Source of the DNA: an uncultured Lachnobacterium sp.
GTDB lineage: Bacteria > Bacillota > Clostridia > Lachnospirales > Lachnospiraceae
DNA: 64,000 nt
Assembly (NCBI GenBank): GCA_900543445.1
Contig: UQRC01000009.1
Span: 7,606-71,605, forward strand
Direction: 5' to 3'
The notes below the pieces were generated by a model, which was given only the letters and a program-made list of their open reading frames with translations, was not told the DNA's origin and searched no databases. Made by a program: the position numbers and the translations under genes. Positions 27,848-36,580 of the stretch are shown here, in pieces (the first letter of the stretch is position 1; every line of letters starts with the position of its first letter).

Positions 27848-28567
27848 CTATGCCTCTTTATTGTCTGAGGAAGCAGCACTCTTGCCGGTGCACAATGCAG
27901 ACTGACCACAATGTGCACAGTCGCCTGACAGACATCCGGAAGGCTCTGCAAGCGGCTTGCCTTTTGCTTCCATCTTCTTACGAATGATATTCATTCCGGC
28001 TACAAGGAATGCAAGTACAAGGAATGCACCAGGTGCCATAATAAAGATGGTGATTGGTGTAAAGCCCTTGATTGCGGAAAGGAACGGAAGTCCGAAGAAT
28101 GTTCCGGCTCCAAGGATCTCACGGATAAGACCAATAATCGTAAGTCCCATAGTAAATCCAAGTCCCATACCGATTCCATCGAAGATTGACTCGATCGGAC
28201 CATTCTTCGATGCATAACTTTCTGCACGGCCAAGAATAATACAGTTTACAACGATCAGAGGAATGTATACACCCAATGCGTTTGACAGACTCGGTAAATA
28301 AGCCTGCATCAGAAACTGTACTACGGTTACGAGTGATGCAACGATCACGATATAAGCCGGCATACGCACTCCGTTTGGAATCGCCTTACGGAATAAAGAG
28401 ATCAAAAGGTTTGAAAATACGAGTACAACCAATGTGGAAAGACCCATACCAAGACCGTTGACTGCAGAAGATGTTACCGCAAGTGTCGGACACATACCAA
28501 GCATCAGGACGAAGGTCGGGTTCTCCTTGATCACACCATTGTATAAACGTTCAACATATTTGTTCAT
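27848..28567 (-). CDS. rnfE: Rnf complex membrane subunit E
   Basis: A 239-residue membrane protein homologous to RnfA, with NPTFVLMLGMCPTLAVTSSA and LIVVNCIILGRAESYASKNGP. The conserved cysteines C26 and C108 match the membrane cluster site shared with RnfA. The C-terminus has extra cysteines (CLSGDCAHCGQSALC), an uncommon cysteine-rich tail that might bind metal. Its ATG overlaps the rnfG stop codon by 1 bp. Confidence 0.95.
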   Translation of the reverse strand: MNKYVERLYNGVIKENPTFVLMLGMCPTLAVTSSAVNGLGMGLSTLVVLVFSNLLISLFRKAIPNGVRMPAYIVIVASLVTVVQFLMQAYLPSLSNALGVYIPLIVVNCIILGRAESYASKNGPIESIFDGIGMGLGFTMGLTIIGLIREILGAGTFFGLPFLSAIKGFTPITIFIMAPGAFLVLAFLVAGMNIIRKKMEAKGKPLAEPSGCLSGDCAHCGQSALCTGKSAASSDNKEA

Positions 28568-29172
28568 TACTGAGCACCTCCTAACGCATTCTGGAAGTAA
28601 AGAATTGCAGCGTTACAACCGTTTGCCATTGCTTTTGAAGTAATGGTGGATCCGGTGATTGCCTCAATCTGATCATCCGAAGAAGGTGTCTGTTTTACAA
28701 CCGTAAAGGAATCTACTTTCTTATTCTCAAACTGTCCGTAGAACTCCTCTTCCTGTGCCTTCATACCAAGACCCGGAGTCTCAGAGATATCGGTAATGGA
28801 ATATCCGTTTACCGTACCGTCATTCTGGATACCAACAGAGAATGTGATGCTTCCCTGGCTTCCGTCTTTGGCGGTAACTGTGATGACATATCCAAGTACG
28901 TTACCGGATGCATCAACTGCTTCCTCAACATCATTGATTGTGTCATCATATCCTGCATCAGAAACCATCTTGTTGGCCTCGTCTGCATCGTAATCCTTCT
29001 GGTTAAATGCATCTGCATCTGCAAATACAGCCTGATAAGCTTCTTTCTTGGCTTCCTCATTGGCTTTGTCGATCGGAGCCTTCGTAATACCGTATACAGC
29101 ACCAAGGATCACACCGATCACAAGTGTAAAGGCAGTCAAAACCAAAGCGTCATGTACGATCTGTTTATTCAT
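28567..29172 (-). CDS. rnfG: Rnf complex FMN-binding subunit G
   Basis: A 201-residue protein with an N-terminal membrane helix and an FMN-binding domain. The flavinylation site is in IEAITGSTITSKA, where ApbE would attach FMN to the threonine of GST. It transfers electrons on the outer face of the membrane. It overlaps rnfD by 8 bp. Confidence 0.95.
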   Translation of the reverse strand: MNKQIVHDALVLTAFTLVIGVILGAVYGITKAPIDKANEEAKKEAYQAVFADADAFNQKDYDADEANKMVSDAGYDDTINDVEEAVDASGNVLGYVITVTAKDGSQGSITFSVGIQNDGTVNGYSITDISETPGLGMKAQEEEFYGQFENKKVDSFTVVKQTPSSDDQIEAITGSTITSKAMANGCNAAILYFQNALGGAQ

Positions 29173-30121
29173 TCTTCTTTGCCTCCTTTACAACACCAAA
29201 TGCGTTCGGCACTGTAATCTTCTCAATCAGTGGAACAAGAAGATTGCTTAAGATGATTGCAAAAGATACGCCCTCTGCATTCGCACCGAAGCAACGGAAG
29301 ATACCGGTCAGAAGACCGCAGCAGATACCAAACAAAATCTGTCCCATCGGCGTAATCGGCGAAGTTACATAGTCGGTTGCCATAAAGAAAGCACCCAGCA
29401 TCAGTCCGCCTCCGCAGAGTTCTGCAACAACATAATTCATGTCAAAGCGCTGCGCACCGAAGATAAACATAAAGATTGCAAATGTAACAATATAAGATGC
29501 CGGAATCTTAAGATCAATGACACCCATCAGTATCAGGAAAATTGCTCCGATCAGGATGGCGATCACAGATGTCTCACCGATGGTTCCAGGAATCTTACCT
29601 GTCAGCATATCCATAATATTCACGGAATCAAGTCCCTGATTACGGATCATTCCAAGAGGCGTAGCTCCGGAATATGCCTCAAATTTTGCGCTGCTGAAAT
29701 TGGTCATATCTGCAGCAAAAGCGATCAGAAGGAAGCAACGTCCGCCAAGTGCCGGATTCATGAAGTTCTGTCCAAGTCCTCCGAAAAGCATCTTAACGAT
29801 AACGATTGCAAATACAGATCCGATCACTGCCTCCCACCAAGGAAGACCTGCCGGAAGGTTTAATGCAAGAAGAAGTCCTGTTACAACAGCACTAAGGTCC
29901 GGCAAACTATTCTTCTTATGTACGATCTTGTCAAAGATCCATTCTGACGCAAGACAGCTTGCGATAGTTACTAAAATTAAAACCAATGCCTTATAACCAA
30001 AATTCCAGATACCAAACAGGCTGGCCGGAAGCAATGCAATAATCACATACAGCATCACTCTGCTTGTGGAATCCTTGGCACGGACATGTGGTGCAGATGA
30101 AACCTGATATTTTTCACTCAC
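29165..30121 (-). CDS. rnfD: Rnf complex membrane subunit D
   Basis: A 318-residue membrane protein of the RnfD/NqrB family with about nine helices. A covalent FMN site is seen in YSGATPLG (threonine). The conserved RCFLLIAFAAD and GGGLMLGAFFMATDYVTSP segments are present. It works with RnfG in the membrane electron path and is thought to form the Na+ or H+ channel. Confidence 0.95.
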   Translation of the reverse strand: MSEKYQVSSAPHVRAKDSTSRVMLYVIIALLPASLFGIWNFGYKALVLILVTIASCLASEWIFDKIVHKKNSLPDLSAVVTGLLLALNLPAGLPWWEAVIGSVFAIVIVKMLFGGLGQNFMNPALGGRCFLLIAFAADMTNFSSAKFEAYSGATPLGMIRNQGLDSVNIMDMLTGKIPGTIGETSVIAILIGAIFLILMGVIDLKIPASYIVTFAIFMFIFGAQRFDMNYVVAELCGGGLMLGAFFMATDYVTSPITPMGQILFGICCGLLTGIFRCFGANAEGVSFAIILSNLLVPLIEKITVPNAFGVVKEAKKNE

Positions 30122-30138
30122 AACAATCCACCTCTTTC

Positions 30139-31461
30139 TTACTTTTTCTTTCTCTTCTCTGCCAGTACTAACTTCTTCATAGTCTTAACAGACTGTGCAA
30201 CCTGTCTTCTGGATGGGCATACATAAGTACAGCTTCCGCACTCGATACACTCAAGTCCGTGCCACTTCTCAAATTCTGCCATCTGTCCGTTGTTGCCAAA
30301 CTTAGCGAGGCGTGAAGGAATCAGATTCTCCGGACAAGCTTCTACACAACGTCCACAATTAATGCATGCAAGAGGCTCATTCTCTGCAACTGCATCTTTG
30401 CCGAGACAAAGAAGTGAAGAAGAAGTCTTTGTTGTAGGAACATCAAGTCCAAACATGGCAAATCCCATCATCGGACCACCGGATATGATCTTCTCCGGCT
30501 GTACCTTAAATCCGCCGGCTGCTTCCACAAGCTGCGCATAAGGTGTTCCCATACTGTAAAGGAAATTGGATGGATTCGTGATTGCATCACCGGTAATGGT
30601 TGCAACACGCTTCATCACAGGAATTCCGTTTTTGACTGCATTATAGACTGCAATCATTGTTTCTACGTTGTCCACAATACATCCCGCATCAGCCGGAAGC
30701 ATCTTGGAATTGATGGCTCTACCGGTAACTGCGTAGATGAGCTGACGCTCACCACCCTGTGGATACTTTGTCATAAGCTCACATACTTCCATACGTGGCT
30801 CGTCTTTTACCAACTCTTTTAACTTGGCAATACAATCCGGCTTATTGTTCTCTACGCCGAATACTCCCTTTGCGTTGTCGAATAACTGAAGAATGATCTT
30901 CATTCCGGCAACCAGTTCTTCTGGATTCTCCATCATTCTGCGGTAATCTGCGGTCAGATATGGCTCACACTCCGCGCAGTTGGCAATAATGTACTCAATT
31001 TTTTCCGGCTCCTTCGGAGAAAGCTTAACATGTGTAGGGAAACCTGCGCCGCCCATTCCGACAACTCCGGCTTCTTTGACTCTGTTAATAACCTCTTCCT
31101 TCGATAATGCCGTCACATCATCCACTGCCTGATAGTCAACTTCCTTAAATTCATCATCACTCTCAATGACAATAGAATTGACCATATCGCCCACAGCAAC
31201 ACGCCGCGGCTCAATTTTTGTAACTGTACCGGATACAGATGAATAGATCGGAGAAGATACGAAGCCGCCCGCTTCTGCAATCTTCTGACCCTTAAGCACT
31301 GTATCACCTACAGCGACAACCGGGGTAGCTGGTGCTCCGATGTGCTGAGACAACGGGAATACCAATTCTCCCTTGGGTAGAACTTCTTTGATTGGCGCAT
31401 CCTTGGCAAGTTCTTTGCCTTCATACGGATGAACGCCGCCTTTAAATGTTTTCAAACCCAT
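30139..31461 (-). CDS. rnfC: Rnf complex subunit C (NADH-binding)
   Basis: A 440-residue cytoplasmic subunit with a biotin-lipoyl-like N-terminal part, the FMN/NADH-binding core (GMGGAGFPTHVKL, ANCAECEPYLTADYR) and two 4Fe-4S motifs, CINCGRCVEACP and CIECGSCTYVCP. It is the site of NAD+ reduction by electrons from ferredoxin. First gene of rnfCDGEAB; the promoter is at 31527-31554. Confidence 0.96.
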   Translation of the reverse strand: MGLKTFKGGVHPYEGKELAKDAPIKEVLPKGELVFPLSQHIGAPATPVVAVGDTVLKGQKIAEAGGFVSSPIYSSVSGTVTKIEPRRVAVGDMVNSIVIESDDEFKEVDYQAVDDVTALSKEEVINRVKEAGVVGMGGAGFPTHVKLSPKEPEKIEYIIANCAECEPYLTADYRRMMENPEELVAGMKIILQLFDNAKGVFGVENNKPDCIAKLKELVKDEPRMEVCELMTKYPQGGERQLIYAVTGRAINSKMLPADAGCIVDNVETMIAVYNAVKNGIPVMKRVATITGDAITNPSNFLYSMGTPYAQLVEAAGGFKVQPEKIISGGPMMGFAMFGLDVPTTKTSSSLLCLGKDAVAENEPLACINCGRCVEACPENLIPSRLAKFGNNGQMAEFEKWHGLECIECGSCTYVCPSRRQVAQSVKTMKKLVLAEKRKKK

Positions 31462-31526
31462 CTTTGTGCCCTCTTTCCTATAATTATTTGTCGAAACGTT
31501 ATAGTTTCTGACACATTAACAAATAG

Positions 31527-31554
31527 ATTATAGCACTTTCTCACTAATTTGAAA
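31527..31554 (-). promoter_or_regulatory. Promoter of rnfCDGEAB
   Basis: Minus strand -35 TTTCAA (31549-31554), 16-bp spacer, perfect -10 TATAAT (31527-31532). It gives a leader of about 60 nt before the rnfC start. Confidence 0.65.
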
Positions 31555-31608
31555 CGTAAATTTACTATTTTTTCTCAATATTGTGTATTCTTTTTAATAC
31601 AAGAAAAG

Positions 31609-31637
31609 ATGACGAAAAACAGGAAATATGTTAGAAT
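31609..31637 (+). promoter_or_regulatory. Promoter of the RNase H-like gene
   Basis: -35 ATGACG (31609-31614), 17-bp spacer, -10 TAGAAT (31632-31637), then AAAGGAG before ATG 31667. The -35 is moderate. Confidence 0.45.
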
Positions 31638-31666
31638 AATAACTAGAAAATGCAAAGGAGATCTCT

Positions 31667-32770
31667 ATGAAAAGTACGCATAAAGAAGAACTTTATATTA
31701 AGCAGGATCCACTTACGGATCTCATTTTTGACGATCATTCGATCTTCTTTGATATCGAGACGACCGGCTTTTCTCCTGCCTCTTCGACGCTCTACATGAT
31801 CGGCTGCGCCAGGAAAAACGGAAAGTACATCTGTATCGATCAGTTTTTTGCGGAAAAACCAGAAGAAGAATGTCTGGTTTTAAATGCGTTCCTTGAAATT
31901 TTAAACCAGTATGATACGATCATCTCCTTTAACGGTATCGGATTTGATGTGCCTTTCCTCAAGGCAAAATGCGACCGGTACGACATTCCGGAGCATTTTA
32001 AGGAGTTCAACTATCTGGATATCTTCAAGTCCGTATCAGAACTTAAATTCCTGCTCAAGTTACCAAACTATAAACAGAAAACGATCGAGACATTTCTCGG
32101 TCTTGCCCGGGACGACAAGCAGACCGGCGGCGAATTAATCAACGTATATCATGATTATGTAAAGCATCCGAGTGAGGAAGCTTATCATCTGTTGCATCTC
32201 CACAATTATGAAGATGTCATCGGAATGATCGATCTTCTTCCGGTACTCTCATATCTTGAGATTTTCAACGGACAGTATACGCTTCTTTCCACACGTATCG
32301 ATACCTATCATGCGTTTGACGGCACAAGCGGTCAGGAACTGATCATTACGATGCAGAACGATTATCCGGTTCCGAAGCGGATTTCACATAAGCTTGCCAA
32401 TTTCTACCTTATGATTTCCAAGACGCGCACTTCGATCCGTGTTCCGATCTACGAAGGTGAACTGCATTACTTCTATCCAAATTATAAGGATTACTACTAC
32501 CTTCCGCAGGAGGATATGGCAATCCACAAGAGTGTTGCATCTTATGTCGATAAGGATTTCCGGGAGAATGCACGCGCATCCAACTGTTACAGCAGAAAAT
32601 CCGGCGCTTTTCTTCCGCAGAGCGAAAGTGTTATGCAGCCGGAATTCCGCAAAGAATACAAAGATAAGATCAGTTATTTTGAATTGACGGATGATTTCTG
32701 CGCTTCGGATGTGATGTTGCGCAGATATGTGGACCATATTCTCAAATATATGGTTACAACCAAGAAGTAG
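31667..32770 (+). CDS. Ribonuclease H-like / DEDD exonuclease domain protein (YprB-like)
   Basis: A 367-residue protein with an RNase_H_2/DEDD fold: FFDIETTGFSP (first acidic pair), ISFNGIGFDVPFL (third acid) and HLHNYEDVIGMIDLL (final H/D part). The C-terminal 150 residues carry an uncharacterised region. The family (YprB) is thought to be a nuclease acting on DNA or RNA, with no firmly known role. Single gene, flanked by the divergent rnf operon and the convergent alpha-galactosidase. Confidence 0.82.
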   Translation: MKSTHKEELYIKQDPLTDLIFDDHSIFFDIETTGFSPASSTLYMIGCARKNGKYICIDQFFAEKPEEECLVLNAFLEILNQYDTIISFNGIGFDVPFLKAKCDRYDIPEHFKEFNYLDIFKSVSELKFLLKLPNYKQKTIETFLGLARDDKQTGGELINVYHDYVKHPSEEAYHLLHLHNYEDVIGMIDLLPVLSYLEIFNGQYTLLSTRIDTYHAFDGTSGQELIITMQNDYPVPKRISHKLANFYLMISKTRTSIRVPIYEGELHYFYPNYKDYYYLPQEDMAIHKSVASYVDKDFRENARASNCYSRKSGAFLPQSESVMQPEFRKEYKDKISYFELTDDFCASDVMLRRYVDHILKYMVTTKK

Positions 32771-32785
32771 ACCTTATTTCTCAAC

Positions 32786-32821
32786 CAACAGGATTTGGTC
32801 GGTATCGTTCCAAATCCGTTG
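32786..32821. terminator. Hairpin between convergent RNase H-like and alpha-galactosidase genes
   Basis: Stem CAACAGGATTTGG with CCAAATCCGTTG (one mismatch) and an 11-nt loop. No clean U-tract on either side, so termination is likely from position, not proven. Confidence 0.5.
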
Positions 32822-32837
32822 AATATAAAAAAATACT

Positions 32838-35177
32838 CTAAATTTGTTGCATAAAGTACATCCGAGAGGCGAAATCAGGGAAGTACCGCGTCTCTTCACT
32901 GTAGCCGGTAGCAGCAAATCCCTGCGCAAGCTTTACGCCTGCCATAAGAACCGAACCGGATGCACGGTATCTTTCGGTCTCGCCCGGCATGGTAACGCAT
33001 TTGGCAAGTACCTGATGTACAAGGGAATCCTGCTTGATATGAACCGGCGATACGGTATTGACCAGATCCCCGAAACCAAGAATATTGTAGCGCATGCTGC
33101 GGTTCGTAAATTCGTAACGCGCCGACGCATCAAGTCCCTTCGGGAAGTACTGCCCGGTCGGATGATTCGGCTGTGTGAGTTCCTGCATGATCATACCGAC
33201 AGCCTGACGCTTGTCCTCACTGACACAGGTCCACTCATGTATTTTTGCATTTCTGCCACGATAAAATGTTCCATATTGAAGTACGTTTCGCCATTCTTTG
33301 TATAACGCAATCTGCTTACGAATTTCCTCTAAATCTTCCTTCTTCATATCACAGAGGTTACATTCATATCCAAGCACTCCAAACGCGGCAACTGCAAATC
33401 TTGTCTCCAGAGGCGTGGTGCGAAGTGTCTGATGGTTTGGACACGAGGAGACATGTGCACCCATAACGGACATTGGATAGCCGTAACTGTAACCGTTCAT
33501 TCCATTCACACGATATACGGCATCCGTATTATCACTCGCCCAGATCTGCGGGAAAAAGCATAGGATTCCAAGATCAAAACGATTTCCACCGGATGCACAT
33601 CCTTCAAAAAGGATTTCCGGAAAGCGTTTCGTCAGTTCATCCATCATCCGGTACAGTCCAAGCACATACCGATGCATGGTCTCCCCCTGTCTCTTCGCAG
33701 GCAGATACTTAGAATAGCAATCCGAAACAATGCGGTTCATATCCCACTTTACATAAGCAATATTTGCACTTGCAAAAAGATTGCTCATCGATGCAATCAT
33801 GTAGTCCACAACTTCGGGATTTGCAAGATCAAGCATTCTCTGATTTCTGCCTTCTGCATGATTCTTACCCGGAATGTCCATCGTCCAGTCCGGATGTTCT
33901 TTATAAAGATTGCTCTCCACATTAATCATCTCCGGCTCAACCCAGATTCCAAACGAAAGTCCAAGATCATTGATCTTTTTGCACAATCCACTCACACCGT
34001 CCGGAAGTTTTTTCGGATTGACATACCAGTCTCCAAGGGATGTCTTATCATCATTTCTCTCTCCAAACCAGCCGTCATCCATCACAAACAATTCGATGCC
34101 GACATCTCTTGCGGCTTTGGCAAGCTTTAACAGTTTTCTTTCGTTGATGTCAAAATACGCAGCTTCCCAACTGTTGAGAAGTACCGGACGTTCTTTTTTC
34201 TTCCATGTACCTCTTACAATACATTCCCTGACAAATGCATGCATGTTCTGACTCATTCCGTTATAGCCATCCGGTGAATAAGTCATGACCGCTTCCGGAC
34301 TCTCAAAGCTCTCACCCACGCCAATCTGATAAGAGAATCCCATCGGATTGATTCCACTCACCAGACGCAGTTTTCCAAACACATTGTATTCACAGGCTTC
34401 ATAATGATTTCCACTATAGATCAGATTAAAACCGAAACACTCCCCCGCATCCTCGGTTGTCGCAGCCGGTGCCAGCATCACAAAAGGATTCGCACGGTTC
34501 GACGAAGTTCCGGTAACCGATGCATTGACAATCTTTCCGCAGACCACATTATGATCATTGCGATTCATCTCATTTGCCCAATTTCCGTTAAAGGTCGTGA
34601 ATACATAATCTTCTGCAATCTCATCAAGCTGCATGCTCATCAGGCACTTCAGTTCTACCGGTTGCTCACTGGTATTGATAAGCTTTGCATATCGTGTAAT
34701 CACGTCTCTTTCCTCAAACACACAATAATGCAGTTCAAGCGTCAGACCGTAATTGCGGTCACGCATTTTCACGATCAGTTCCGGAACCGGTAACGTCTCT
34801 TCGTATGCATCCGGCAGCGTTTCAAGCGGCTTCCTGTTGTCTAAAATCTCATAAGATTCATAGACAAAATCGCTTGTGCGGCCGCCATCATGATACACAA
34901 TTTCTACAAATGGTTCTCTGATATCGCCTTTTCCAAGAGAAGACATCTCAAGGCGCATGTCCTCCAGAGAATACTGTGTATGTTCGTTATCATAAAGGAC
35001 TGTATTTCCCGGTGCAAACGCATGTTTCTCGGCAAGGGATGCCGTATCCTCCTCCTCTGTGATTACAAGCTTTCTGCCGTAATACAGATGCTCCAGCTGT
35101 CCCGTTTCAAGAACGCGGAAGCAATAGGTTGTATTCTTTGTATCGAATACGAATGTTTTATTCCAAACCTGAATCAT
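32838..35177 (-). CDS. Alpha-galactosidase, glycoside hydrolase family 36
   Basis: A 779-residue GH36 enzyme: N-terminal beta-supersandwich, (beta/alpha)8 barrel with VMDDGWFGERNDD, the nucleophile aspartate in YVKWDMNR, the acid/base aspartate in WASDNTDA, and EGCASGGNRFDLGIL. It cleaves terminal alpha-1,6-galactose from raffinose, melibiose and related sugars. There is no signal peptide, so it acts on imported sugar, which fits the GPH symporter directly upstream (4-bp ATGA overlap). Last gene of the TetR-led operon. Confidence 0.94.
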   Translation of the reverse strand: MIQVWNKTFVFDTKNTTYCFRVLETGQLEHLYYGRKLVITEEEDTASLAEKHAFAPGNTVLYDNEHTQYSLEDMRLEMSSLGKGDIREPFVEIVYHDGGRTSDFVYESYEILDNRKPLETLPDAYEETLPVPELIVKMRDRNYGLTLELHYCVFEERDVITRYAKLINTSEQPVELKCLMSMQLDEIAEDYVFTTFNGNWANEMNRNDHNVVCGKIVNASVTGTSSNRANPFVMLAPAATTEDAGECFGFNLIYSGNHYEACEYNVFGKLRLVSGINPMGFSYQIGVGESFESPEAVMTYSPDGYNGMSQNMHAFVRECIVRGTWKKKERPVLLNSWEAAYFDINERKLLKLAKAARDVGIELFVMDDGWFGERNDDKTSLGDWYVNPKKLPDGVSGLCKKINDLGLSFGIWVEPEMINVESNLYKEHPDWTMDIPGKNHAEGRNQRMLDLANPEVVDYMIASMSNLFASANIAYVKWDMNRIVSDCYSKYLPAKRQGETMHRYVLGLYRMMDELTKRFPEILFEGCASGGNRFDLGILCFFPQIWASDNTDAVYRVNGMNGYSYGYPMSVMGAHVSSCPNHQTLRTTPLETRFAVAAFGVLGYECNLCDMKKEDLEEIRKQIALYKEWRNVLQYGTFYRGRNAKIHEWTCVSEDKRQAVGMIMQELTQPNHPTGQYFPKGLDASARYEFTNRSMRYNILGFGDLVNTVSPVHIKQDSLVHQVLAKCVTMPGETERYRASGSVLMAGVKLAQGFAATGYSEETRYFPDFASRMYFMQQI

Positions 35178-36541
35178 TTTCTCTCCTCAAGTGTTTTCTT
35201 AATTTCATCCATCTTCGCATCATCAAGCTTATAGCATTTCTTGAACACAATGATACCAACGACCAGAAGCAGAACCGACGGAATCGTCATCCACATACGA
35301 AGCTGCGTCAGAGTGCCGGCAGACTGTACGGCAGCATCCGTCTCAAGATGGATCAGATCAACCACGATACCGGCAAGAAATACTGCAAGTCCTGATGCAA
35401 GCTTAACCGTAAAGGTCTGCATCGAAAAGATAACAGATTCCTCTCTCGTGTGATTCTTCACTTCGCCGTAATCCACCGAATCCGATAAGAAGATCGTCAT
35501 AATCACATTTAACATTCCGTATCCCAGATAGATCATAATTCCCGGGATACATAAGATGTACCAGTTCTCCGGTGTGTATACGCCGCCGAATGCCATCGCA
35601 AGGATCACAAGAAAACCAGCAATCTGAATCAGGAATCCAAACACGAACAGCTGCGCCTTGGTAAATTTCTTACGGAGCGCCGGCACGATCATCATGACAA
35701 GCACCTGTGCAGCGAACGCAACTGCGGCAAAAATTGAATATGCGCCCTCATTTCCGACATCAAACTGGAAGAAATAAAGCACCAGATTTCCGCAGATATT
35801 CACTGAAGTATACACAAGAATAATCGATACAACAACCGTCATTGCCTGATCATTGGCAAAAAGCGTACGAAACATCTGTCCGACACTTGATGTCGGTGCC
35901 GTCGTCTCAATTGGCTTCTCCGGAACTTTTAATACACAGATCAGTTCCGAGATAACAAAGACAACCGCTACGATCAATGCCCACCAGCGGAATCCGATCC
36001 GATAATCCGCAATCGCTGAACTTGCACTTAGGATTGGAACAATTGTCATTGTAAGAACTGTCGGGATTGCATCACCGATTCCGGAACACGTTCTTGCAAG
36101 TGAAGTCAAAGCCTCACGATCCTCTCCCGGCTCTGTGATTGCCGGAATCATGGACCAGAATGGAATATCCATGAGTGTATAAGTAATGCCCCATGCGAAG
36201 TAAAAGACAATCAGCCAGATTCTCTGTGCAGAATCGCCCATCGATTCCGGTGTCGCATATAAAGCATAGATTGTTACTGCATTCAGCACTGTTCCAGCAA
36301 GAATCCACGGACGGAATCGTCCCCATCTCGTCTTCGTTTTGGCAACAATAATTCCCATGATCGGATCATTAAAGGCGTCAAACACACGTGCCGCCATCAT
36401 TACCGTACCGATAAAAACACTGCTTATGCCAAGCACTACGTTGTAATAATACAGCAGATAGGATGAGATCAGCATATACACAACGTCTTTTCCGAATGCA
36501 CCGAACCCAAAAGCTGCCTTCTGTCCTGTTTTTAGTTTCAT
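35174..36541 (-). CDS. GPH-family sugar:cation symporter
   Basis: A 455-residue 12-helix transporter of the glycoside-pentoside-hexuronide family (MelB-like), with FDAFNDPIMGIIVAKTKTRWGRFRPWIL split around the family RxG loop, and DSVDYGEVKNHTREESVIFS. It probably imports alpha-galactosides with Na+ or H+, given the adjacent GH36 enzyme. Start at ATG 36541 behind GAGGAGG; it sits 39 bp downstream of the GT-B-like gene. Confidence 0.9.
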   Translation of the reverse strand: MKLKTGQKAAFGFGAFGKDVVYMLISSYLLYYYNVVLGISSVFIGTVMMAARVFDAFNDPIMGIIVAKTKTRWGRFRPWILAGTVLNAVTIYALYATPESMGDSAQRIWLIVFYFAWGITYTLMDIPFWSMIPAITEPGEDREALTSLARTCSGIGDAIPTVLTMTIVPILSASSAIADYRIGFRWWALIVAVVFVISELICVLKVPEKPIETTAPTSSVGQMFRTLFANDQAMTVVVSIILVYTSVNICGNLVLYFFQFDVGNEGAYSIFAAVAFAAQVLVMMIVPALRKKFTKAQLFVFGFLIQIAGFLVILAMAFGGVYTPENWYILCIPGIMIYLGYGMLNVIMTIFLSDSVDYGEVKNHTREESVIFSMQTFTVKLASGLAVFLAGIVVDLIHLETDAAVQSAGTLTQLRMWMTIPSVLLLVVGIIVFKKCYKLDDAKMDEIKKTLEERK

Positions 36542-36580
36542 AATATAACCCTCCTCTTTTGCCTTCGTCTAAGCCTGTAA

